Part shown: positions 1-4,850 of the stretch, one piece after another
Layout: every line of letters begins with the position of its first letter
Numbering within the stretch: position 1 is the stretch's first letter
NCBI GenBank assembly: GCA_030918015.1
Contig: JAUPTP010000151.1
Location: 1 to 6,205 of the forward strand
DNA from: Pseudomonadota bacterium
GTDB taxonomy: Bacteria; Pseudomonadota; Gammaproteobacteria; Burkholderiales; Burkholderiaceae_C
Length of the DNA stretch: 6,205 bases
Reading direction: 5' to 3'
Program-made: the position numbers and the translations under genes
The notes under the pieces: generated by a model
The model's database searches: none
What the model was told of the DNA's origin: nothing
Seen by the model: only the letters and a program-made list of their open reading frames with translations

Positions 1-1199
1 AGACCACCGCGACGCTGGGCCTGTTCCTGTCGCTGATGGTGATCCTGAGCACCCGCACGATCGTGGGCGAGGAGGCCTTCGCCGACTGGGGCTGGCGTGT
101 GCCCTTCATCGTCTCGATCCTGCTGCTGGGCATTTCGGTGTGGATCCGCCTGTCGATGAACGAGTCGCCCGCCTTCAAGAAGATGAAGGAGGAGGGCAAG
201 ACCTCGAAGGCGCCGCTGTCGGAGTCCTTCGGGCAGTGGCGGAACCTGAAGGTCGTGCTGCTGGCGCTGTTCGGGCTGGTGGCCGGTCAGGCGGTGGTGT
301 GGTATTCGGGGCAGTTCTACGCCCTGTTCTTCCTGACCAGCGTGCTGAAGGTCGACGGCTCCACCGCCAACATGCTGGTGGCGGCCTCGCTGATCATCGG
401 CACGCCGTTCTTCGTCGTCTTCGGCACGCTGTCGGACAGGATCGGCCGCAAGCCGATCATCCTGGCCGGCCTGCTGCTGGCGGTGGTCACCTACTTTCCG
501 CTGTTCAAGGCGCTGACCGCCGCGGCCAACCCGGATCTGGCCCGGGCGCAGGCCACCGTGCCGATCGTCGTGAAGGCCGACCCGGCGACCTGCTCCTTCC
601 AGGGCAGCCCGGTGGCCCGCGAGGTCGACTTCACCAACCCCTGCGACATCGCCAAGCGCGCGCTGGCGCAGAACTCGGCCAGCTACGCGAACGAGGCGGC
701 ACCGGCCGGCGCCGGCGCAGTCATCCGCATCGGCGACCGGGAGATCGTGCCCCCGAGCGGGGCCCTGATCGCCGGTGGCCACAAGTTCGACGAGGCCAGC
801 GGCAAGGCGATCGCGCAGTTCAAGAAGGACGTCGCCGCCGCGCTGAAGGAGGCCGGCTATCCGCCGAAGGCCGATCCGGCCAAGATGGACAAGGTCAAGA
901 TCGTGCTGATCCTGTCGGTGCTGGTGCTGTACGTGACCATGGTCTACGGCCCGATCGCCGCGATGCTGGTCGAGATGTTCCCGACCCGGATCCGCTACAC
1001 CTCGATGTCGCTGCCGTATCACATCGGCAACGGCTGGTTCGGCGGCCTGATGCCGACGATCGCCTTCGCGATGGTGGCGCAGAACGGCAACATCTATCAC
1101 GGCCTGTGGTACCCGGTCACGATCGCGGCGGTCACCTTCGTGATCGGCCTGCTGTTCGTGCGCGAGACCAAGGACGTCGACATCTACGCCGGCGACTGA
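1..1199 (+). CDS. MFS transporter, metabolite:H+ symporter (MHS)-like, 3' portion
   Basis: Partial gene: the frame is open from base 3, so the first half lies upstream of the window; it stops with TGA at 1197-1199. About 398 codons are visible. The translation reads as the second half of a 12-span major facilitator: TM5-like and TM6-like helices at about 15-155, an ESPAF segment after TM6 (typical of the MHS/ProP branch), a Lys-rich cytoplasmic loop (about 165-240), then hydrophobic spans at about 245-335, 370-425 and 450-520. The MFS loop motif DRIGRK falls at about 436-453. An unusually long hydrophilic insert (about 520-890) with two cysteines (591-593 and 642-644) separates this from the last spans (about 893-1170). 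Known for the family: secondary uptake of dicarboxylates, betaine or similar metabolites coupled to protons. The substrate cannot be read from the sequence. Family assignment is confident; any functional link to PQQ is not shown. Confidence 0.9.
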   Translation, partial: TTATLGLFLSLMVILSTRTIVGEEAFADWGWRVPFIVSILLLGISVWIRLSMNESPAFKKMKEEGKTSKAPLSESFGQWRNLKVVLLALFGLVAGQAVVWYSGQFYALFFLTSVLKVDGSTANMLVAASLIIGTPFFVVFGTLSDRIGRKPIILAGLLLAVVTYFPLFKALTAAANPDLARAQATVPIVVKADPATCSFQGSPVAREVDFTNPCDIAKRALAQNSASYANEAAPAGAGAVIRIGDREIVPPSGALIAGGHKFDEASGKAIAQFKKDVAAALKEAGYPPKADPAKMDKVKIVLILSVLVLYVTMVYGPIAAMLVEMFPTRIRYTSMSLPYHIGNGWFGGLMPTIAFAMVAQNGNIYHGLWYPVTIAAVTFVIGLLFVRETKDVDIYAGD

Positions 1200-1221
1200 A
1201 CGCCACGAGGAGCAGCGGATC

Positions 1222-1371
1222 ATGTGGAAACTCATTCTCGGCTTCCTCGTCTTCGCCGGGGGCGCGATGTACCTGCTCAGTCAGGGCGGCGACATCGACA
1301 TGGGCGGCGAGAAGCACGGCGTCGAGGCGCACGAGCCGGCGTCCGGCGCCGCCTCGGCGGCCTCGCACTGA
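1222..1371 (+). CDS. Small single-span membrane protein, 49 aa, unknown function
   Basis: Begins MWKLILGFLVFAGGAMYLLS, a clear N-terminal hydrophobic helix (residues 2-20), followed by an acidic/Gly-rich stretch with DIDMGGEKHG (about 24-33) and an Ala/Ser/His-rich tail ending in ASH. A good Shine-Dalgarno, GAGGAG at 1207-1212, lies 9 nt before the ATG at 1222. It starts 22 bp after the transporter stop on the same strand, so it is probably co-transcribed with the transporter. The helix could be a membrane anchor or an uncleaved signal sequence; no lipoprotein cysteine is present. I do not recognise a named family. A role as a small accessory subunit of the transporter is only inferred from linkage. 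The strong ribosome-binding site and sensible composition favour a real gene over a chance frame. Confidence 0.72.
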   Translation: MWKLILGFLVFAGGAMYLLSQGGDIDMGGEKHGVEAHEPASGAASAASH

Positions 1372-1379
1372 GCGGAGCG

Positions 1380-1409
1380 GGGGCCTCGATCAGGCTTCGA
1401 TCAGGCCCC
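1380..1409. terminator. Hairpin between convergent genes, possible bidirectional terminator
   Basis: GGGGCCT (1380-1386) pairs with AGGCCCC (1403-1409). Inside it GATC (1388-1391) pairs with GATC (1399-1402), with C1387 bulged and a 7-nt loop (1392-1398): 11 base pairs in all. It sits 8 bp after the small membrane gene's stop, and its arms contain the stop codon of the leftward response regulator (1390-1392). No run of T follows on either strand, so it is not a textbook intrinsic terminator; it could be a weak terminator or a 3'-end stabiliser. The same bases hold a direct repeat, TCGATCAGGC at 1386-1395 and 1397-1406. Confidence 0.5.
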
Positions 1410-2022
1410 AGCGCAGCGCCAGCAGCGTCAGCTCGGCCTGGTTGGCGGCCTCCAGCTTCTGCTTGACGTGGTAGAGGTGCGTGCCCACGGTGCTGGCCGA
1501 CAGCTTCAGGTCGGTGGCGATGTCCTGCACCGAGCGGCCGCGCGCCAGCAGCACGAAGACCTCGAACTCGCGCGAGGACAGGCGCTCGGACGGGTGGGCG
1601 CCGCTGCCGTCCAGCGTGGCCAGCGCCAGCTGGCGCGCGATGTCGGCATCCAGCCAGCGCCGCCCGGCCGCGACCGCGCGGATCGCCTCGGGCAGCGTCT
1701 CCGGCGCGCTGCGCTTGGACAGGAAGCCCATCGCCCCGGCATCGAGCGCCCGGCGCGCATGGGCGCTGTCGTCATGGGCCGAGAGCATCAGCAGCCGCAG
1801 GCCGCCGCGCGCATGCAGCCGGCGCAGCGCCTCCAGCCCGCCCATGCCCGGCATCGAGATGTCGAGCACGACGACCTGGGGCGCCAGCTCGGCCGCGCGG
1901 GCGAGCGCCTGCTCGCCGCTGTCGGCCTCGCCCACGACCTCGATGTCGCCGCTCTCGGCCAGCAGCATGCGAAATCCCATGCGCACCAGCGCGTGGTCGT
2001 CGACCAGCATCACCCGGATCAT
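1390..2022 (-). CDS. NarL/FixJ (LuxR-type) response regulator
   Basis: 210 aa, the usual length for a two-domain NarL-type regulator. The receiver domain (about 1-120) has the acidic pair D8/D9, phospho-acceptor D54 in VVLDISMP, switch residue S81 and conserved K103 in FLSKRS. A short linker leads to a GerE/LuxR helix-turn-helix (about 146-208) with LSSREFEVF, the DIATDLKLSASTVGTHL recognition region and VKQKL. Known for the family: phosphorylation at the aspartate exposes the HTH, which binds DNA as a dimer. The ATG at 2022 lies inside the kinase gene's end (ATGA overlap), with only a weak purine-rich site ahead, so translation is probably coupled. The partner is almost certainly the adjacent kinase. 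Its targets are unknown; the divergent pqq operon is the obvious candidate because it shares the intergenic region (inference). Confidence 0.93.
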   Translation of the reverse strand: MIRVMLVDDHALVRMGFRMLLAESGDIEVVGEADSGEQALARAAELAPQVVVLDISMPGMGGLEALRRLHARGGLRLLMLSAHDDSAHARRALDAGAMGFLSKRSAPETLPEAIRAVAAGRRWLDADIARQLALATLDGSGAHPSERLSSREFEVFVLLARGRSVQDIATDLKLSASTVGTHLYHVKQKLEAANQAELTLLALRWGLIEA

Positions 2023-3527
2023 CTCGGTGCTTTCCGTCCTGCAGCAGTGTCGTCGTCGGTGTCGGCGCGGCTGCCCGGCGGGCGGCTCGACCAGTCGCGC
2101 TCCAGCGGCAGCCAGGCCTCGATGCGGGTGCCGCCACCCTCCGGGCGGGCGCCCAGCGTCAGCCGGCCCTCGAGCGTGGCGACCCGCTCGCGCAGGCCGC
2201 GCAGGCCGTAGTGGCCGCGCCGGGCCCAGTCCTCGGGCAGGCCGCGGCCATTGTCGTCGATCGTCAGTTGCAGCGACTGCGGGTCGGCCTCGGCGCGCAC
2301 GCTGACCCGCGTGGCGCCGCTGTGGCGCAGCGCGTTGGTCAGCGCCTCCTGCACGACGCGGTAGGCCGCGCGCGCCGGCTCGGCCGGCAGCGAGCGGCTC
2401 TGCTCCAGGCCGCTGAGCGACAGGTCGATGCCGATGTCCTCGAAGCGGCTGCGCGAGGCGTCGACCAGCTCGGTCAGCGCATCGGCCAGGCCCAGATCGT
2501 CGAGCGCGGGCGGCGCCAGCCGCGGGATCAGGCCGTGCATCGCCTCGTACAGCCGCGCGGCCTCCTCGGCGATCATGCCGGCGGCCTGGGCGGTGACCGT
2601 GTCGCGCTCGCCCATGCGGGCCTGGATGGTGCGCGCCAGCGTGCGGATCGCGGTGACCGACTGCGCGAACTCGTCGTGCAGCTCGCGGGCGATGGCGCGG
2701 CGCTCGGCCTCGGTGTGCGCTTCGAGCCGGCGCGAGAACTCGCGGCTTTCCTCGAGCGTGCGTTCGGCCTCGTAGGCGCGCAGCCGCGCCTGGATCTCGG
2801 CCTCGATCGCCTCGGCGAGCTGGTTGACCGCCTGGCCGATCACCCCGACATCGCGGCCGGGCAGGGCGGGCAGCCGCGCCGCGTAGTCGCCCTGCTCGAG
2901 GCGGCTCAGCCCGGCGACGATGGTCGGCAGCGGCCGCAGCGCCCGGCCCAGCAGCCAGAACACGCCGATGTTGAGCAGCACCAGCGCGGTGGCGCCGGCC
3001 CCGGCCAGCCGCACGAAGTCGTCCCAGCCGTCCAGGATGGCCCGCGAGGGCTCGGCCTCCACGGTCAGCCGGCCGCCGGGCAGCGCGATGACCTGGCGCT
3101 GCAGCGGCGGGGTGACCAGCCCCGTGTACCAGTCGGGGGCGTCTCGGCCCTGCTTGTAGGTCGGCGGGGCGGACACGAACAGCGTCTGGCCATCGTCGCG
3201 CTCCAGGCGGATGTTGTTGGCCCGCACCCGGCCGAGCTGCTGCAGGAAATCGACCAGCGCCTGCGGTCCGGCGCCGGTGTAGATCCAGCCCACCCGCTGC
3301 AGCAGCTGGCCGGCGACCCGGTTGGCCGCGACGATCTCCTCGTGCACGCTGCGCCGGGTCGCGTCGATCTGCAGCGCGATGACCACCGCCACGAACAGCC
3401 CCATCAGGGCCGCGACGATCAGGTGGATCTGCCAGCGCAGGCCCAGGCCGCGCGGCAGGTGCGTGCGCACCGCCACCGGCTGGACCAGGTCGTCAGGATC
3501 GATCGGGGGCGGAAAGGCGGCAGACAT
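2019..3527 (-). CDS. Membrane sensor histidine kinase (NarX/UhpB-like, HisKA_3)
   Basis: 502 aa. A 30-residue cytoplasmic N-terminus precedes TM1 (about 32-54). A periplasmic sensor region of about 120 residues (55-173) follows, then TM2 (about 174-194), a HAMP linker (about 195-247) and a charged helical segment (about 248-275). The HisKA_3 dimerisation domain carries phospho-acceptor H284 in ARELHDEFAQS. The ATPase domain shows the N-box VVQEALTNALRHSG (N398), the G1 box IDDNGRGLP (423-431) and the G2 box GLRGLRERV (441-449). This is the HPK7 class that pairs with NarL-type regulators, matching its neighbour. The last ~25 residues (after about 477) are a polar Asp/Arg/Pro-rich tail beyond the ATPase fold. 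No PAS, GAF or nitrate P-box is recognisable in the periplasmic part, so the ligand is unknown. The start is the first ATG in frame; its ribosome-binding site is poor. Confidence 0.93.
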   Translation of the reverse strand: MSAAFPPPIDPDDLVQPVAVRTHLPRGLGLRWQIHLIVAALMGLFVAVVIALQIDATRRSVHEEIVAANRVAGQLLQRVGWIYTGAGPQALVDFLQQLGRVRANNIRLERDDGQTLFVSAPPTYKQGRDAPDWYTGLVTPPLQRQVIALPGGRLTVEAEPSRAILDGWDDFVRLAGAGATALVLLNIGVFWLLGRALRPLPTIVAGLSRLEQGDYAARLPALPGRDVGVIGQAVNQLAEAIEAEIQARLRAYEAERTLEESREFSRRLEAHTEAERRAIARELHDEFAQSVTAIRTLARTIQARMGERDTVTAQAAGMIAEEAARLYEAMHGLIPRLAPPALDDLGLADALTELVDASRSRFEDIGIDLSLSGLEQSRSLPAEPARAAYRVVQEALTNALRHSGATRVSVRAEADPQSLQLTIDDNGRGLPEDWARRGHYGLRGLRERVATLEGRLTLGARPEGGGTRIEAWLPLERDWSSRPPGSRADTDDDTAAGRKAPR

Positions 3528-3535
3528 GTCCGGAT

Positions 3536-3551
3536 TGTGAACACAGTCACG
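3536..3551. promoter_or_regulatory. CRP/FNR-family-like palindrome upstream of the kinase gene
   Basis: TGTGA (3536-3540), six spacer bases, then TCACG (3547-3551). This matches 9 of 10 core positions of the CRP-type TGTGA-N6-TCACA site. Its centre is about 16 bp upstream of the kinase start codon and about 190 bp upstream of pqqA. So close to the kinase ATG it would more likely overlap or follow the kinase promoter (repressor position) than activate it. A single short match in a GC-rich genome is weak evidence. Confidence 0.35.
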
Positions 3552-3599
3552 GAGGTCGTGGCCCCCGCCGCCGTGATCGGCACCGGATGGGCCGACCTC
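3552..3599. repeat. Long imperfect inverted repeat in the divergent intergenic region
   Basis: Left arm GAGGTC-gt-GGCCC (3552-3564) pairs with right arm GGGCC-GACCTC (3589-3599): 11 pairs with a 2-nt bulge. The 24-base interior contains a smaller repeat, GCCG (3570-3573) and CGGC (3578-3581). On the leftward strand it would lie in the kinase leader; otherwise it is a potential protein-binding element. The function is not visible in the sequence. Confidence 0.4.
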
Positions 3600-3613
3600 A
3601 TGAAAATCATGAG
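3597..3613. promoter_or_regulatory. 7-3-7 perfect inverted repeat, candidate operator
   Basis: CTCATGA (3597-3603), AAA (3604-3606), TCATGAG (3607-3613). This AT-richer island stands out in very GC-rich surroundings. A third TCATG occurs at 3621-3625, so there are three copies in the same orientation (3598, 3607, 3621). The short spacer suits a dimeric HTH regulator, and the adjacent NarL-type regulator is the natural candidate, although the half-sites do not clearly match the NarL heptamer. It lies about 70 bp upstream of the kinase start and 123 bp upstream of pqqA, usable for control in either direction. No convincing -35/-10 pair could be placed nearby. Confidence 0.42.
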
Positions 3614-3670
3614 CCGGGATTCATGGTCCTGAGGAGGACGCCGGGGGCGCTCGCGCGCACACTGCGTCAG

Positions 3671-3704
3671 CGGTCGGTCACGAATGGATGTGCCGACCGG
3701 CACA
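3671..3704 (+). promoter_or_regulatory. Two overlapping, mutually exclusive hairpins upstream of pqqA
   Basis: Structure A: CGGTCGG and CAC (3671-3677, 3679-3681; T3678 bulged) pair with GTG and CCGACCG (3690-3692, 3693-3699), giving 10 pairs and an 8-nt loop. Structure B: the perfect 7-2-7 inverted repeat TGTGCCG-AC-CGGCACA (3689-3704), which as RNA folds to 6 pairs with a GACC loop. They share 3690-3699, so only one can form at a time. The repeat ends 19 nt before the pqqA ribosome-binding site. As DNA, structure B is also a plausible operator. Whether it is transcribed depends on a promoter I could not locate. Confidence 0.42.
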
Positions 3705-3723
3705 GCGCCCCACGCACATTTCA

Positions 3724-3731
3724 CCGGAGAC
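3724..3731 (+). promoter_or_regulatory. pqqA ribosome-binding site with complementary downstream copy
   Basis: CCGGAGAC contains the Shine-Dalgarno GGAGA (3726-3730), 5 nt before the pqqA ATG. The whole octamer is perfectly complementary to GTCTCCGG at 3862-3869, beyond the pqqA-pqqB hairpin. A second shorter match, GTCTCC, lies at 3884-3889. Confidence 0.7.
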
Positions 3732-3735
3732 TTTC

Positions 3736-3810
3736 ATGACCTGGGACACCCCGACCGCGACCGACTTCCGCTTCGGCTTCGAGATCACGATGTATATCGC
3801 CGCACGCTGA
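3736..3810 (+). CDS. pqqA: PqqA, PQQ precursor peptide
   Basis: A 24-residue peptide, MTWDTPTATDF followed by RFGFEITMYIAAR. It supplies the Glu and Tyr that are cross-linked and processed to pyrroloquinoline quinone. The diagnostic E-x3-Y is present as E16 and Y20 in FEITMY, preceded by Phe/Gly and followed by a short tail ending in Arg, as in other PqqA peptides; 22-24 residues is the normal length. The start is fixed by GGAGA 5 nt upstream. It is the first gene of the operon, 94 nt ahead of pqqB, with a hairpin in the gap. PqqD binds the peptide and PqqE forms the Glu-Tyr C-C bond; proteolysis then releases the linked pair. It is easily missed in gene calling because of its size. The motif plus operon position make the identification secure. 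Confidence 0.95.
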   Translation: MTWDTPTATDFRFGFEITMYIAAR

Positions 3811-3836
3811 TCCGCATCGCCCGATGGATGCCACGA

Positions 3837-3858
3837 CAGGCCCGCTTCGGCGGGCCTG
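3837..3858 (+). terminator. Strong hairpin between pqqA and pqqB (attenuator or RNA-stability element)
   Basis: CAGGCCCGC (3837-3845), loop TTCG (3846-3849), GCGGGCCTG (3850-3858): nine perfect pairs closed by a stable UUCG tetraloop. It starts 26 nt after the pqqA stop. What follows is pyrimidine-rich (CCCGTCTCC) rather than a T run, so it is probably a partial terminator or a 3'-end block to exonucleases. This fits the known need for far more PqqA than PqqB-E and reports of short pqqA-only transcripts in other bacteria. Termination efficiency cannot be judged from the sequence. Confidence 0.72.
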
Positions 3859-3904
3859 CCCGTCTCCGGGTCGTCCTGTTCCTGTCTCCTGTCGTCCTGC
3901 GTCC
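3859..3904 (+). promoter_or_regulatory. Pyrimidine-rich pqqB leader without a Shine-Dalgarno sequence
   Basis: The 46 nt before pqqB contain almost no purine runs and nothing resembling AGGAG in the 15 nt before the ATG. CCTG recurs at 3875, 3881, 3888 and 3896, and GTCGTCCTG is repeated at 3870-3878 and 3891-3899. GTCTCC (3862-3867 and 3884-3889) is complementary to the pqqA ribosome-binding site. Translation of pqqB may therefore be weak, S1-dependent or otherwise controlled (inference). Confidence 0.5.
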
Positions 3905-4819
3905 ATGAAGCTCCTGGTGCTCGGATCCGCCGCCGGAGGCGGCTTTCCGCAGTGGAACTGCCACTGCACCCAGTGCCGCGCGGTGCGCGCCGGCTCCGCC
4001 CATCACCGCGCCCGCACCCAGTCGTCCATCGCGGTCGGCGGCCCGGACGACTGGCTGCTGGTCAACGCCTCGCCCGACATCCTCACGCAGCTGCAGCGCG
4101 CGCCGCAGCTCAACCCGGGCCGCGCCCTGCGCGACAGCGGCATCGCGGCGGTGCTGCTCTGCGACGGCCAGGTCGACCACAGCACGGGCCTCTACATGCT
4201 GCGCGAGCGCGGTGCCAAGCTGCCGCTCTGGACCACCCGCCCGGCCTTCGAGGACCTGAGCGAGGGCAACCCGATCCTGCGCGTGCTGTCGCACTACTGC
4301 GGCGTGGACTGGCACGAGATCGGCCTGGACGGCCGCACCTTCGAGATCCCCGGCGTGGCCGGCCTGAAGATCACCGCCTTGCCGCTGGAGAGCAAGCCCG
4401 CGCCCTATTCGCCGCACCGCGACCAGCCGGTGCCGGGCGACAACATCGGCCTGACCTTCGAGAACACTGCCAGCGGCCGGCGCGTCTTCTACGCACCCGG
4501 CCTGGGCGAGATCACGCCGCCGGTCTGGCAAGCCATGAGCCGCGCCGACGTGGTCATGGTCGACGGCACCTTCTGGACCGACGACGAGATGATCGGCCTG
4601 GGCTTCTCGAAGAAGACCGGCCGCAGCATCGGCCACCTGCCGCAGTCGGGCGAGGGCGGCATGATCGAGTGGCTCGGTCGCCTGCCGGCCGCCACGCGCA
4701 AGGTGCTCATCCACATCAACAACACCAACCCGATCCTCGACGAGGCCTCGCCCGAGCGCCGCGCGCTCGACGCTTCCGGCATCGAGGTCGCGTTCGACGG
4801 CCTCGAGATCGGGTTCTGA
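3905..4819 (+). CDS. pqqB: PqqB, PQQ biosynthesis metallo-beta-lactamase-fold hydroxylase
   Basis: 304 aa from the ATG at 3905, the typical PqqB length. It begins [20 protein letters not shown] with the Cys cluster C19, C21 and C24, a likely metal site. Further family landmarks are NASPDI (54-59), the DxQxDH motif D87-Q89-D91-H92 in place of the usual beta-lactamase HxHx[12 protein letters not shown] and HINNTNPI near the C-terminus. PqqB is reported to be an iron-dependent hydroxylase acting on the tyrosine part of the Glu-Tyr intermediate in the cytoplasm. The frame is open upstream to an ATG at 3824, but that would add 27 unrelated residues and include the intergenic hairpin, so 3905 is preferred although it has no visible Shine-Dalgarno. 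pqqC follows after 31 nt. Confidence 0.95.
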   Translation: MKLLVLGSAAGGGFPQWNCHCTQCRAVRAGSAHHRARTQSSIAVGGPDDWLLVNASPDILTQLQRAPQLNPGRALRDSGIAAVLLCDGQVDHSTGLYMLRERGAKLPLWTTRPAFEDLSEGNPILRVLSHYCGVDWHEIGLDGRTFEIPGVAGLKITALPLESKPAPYSPHRDQPVPGDNIGLTFENTASGRRVFYAPGLGEITPPVWQAMSRADVVMVDGTFWTDDEMIGLGFSKKTGRSIGHLPQSGEGGMIEWLGRLPAATRKVLIHINNTNPILDEASPERRALDASGIEVAFDGLEIGF

Positions 4820-4850
4820 TCGCGTTCCGAACGACTCCAGGAGACCCCCG

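Noticed and set aside
140..1474. 444-codon plus-strand frame overlapping the transporter, membrane protein and regulator
   Set aside because: Frame-shifted reading of the transporter (Arg/Gly/Pro-rich) that crosses two real genes.
2211..3632. Long plus-strand open frame (473 codons) opposite the sensor kinase
   Set aside because: It is the antisense shadow of the kinase gene. Its translation is Arg/Gly/Gln-rich without domains, while the minus strand has complete kinase motifs.
3600..3632. Ten-codon frame MKIMSRDSWS upstream of pqqA as a leader peptide
   Set aside because: No Shine-Dalgarno precedes it, it overlaps the palindrome at 3597-3613, and no regulatory codon run is evident.
3689..3735. 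Sigma-54 promoter before pqqA (GGCAC with downstream GC)
   Set aside because: The GG and GC elements are separated by 13 nt instead of 10, and no TTGC box is present.
3824..3904. Upstream in-frame ATG for pqqB (27 extra residues)
   Set aside because: It would place the intergenic hairpin and CU-rich leader in coding sequence. The extra residues do not resemble PqqB, and 304 aa from 3905 is the family length.
3684..3908. 74-codon frame starting before pqqA and overlapping it
   Set aside because: No ribosome-binding site, a composition typical of out-of-frame reading, and it covers the real pqqA in another frame.
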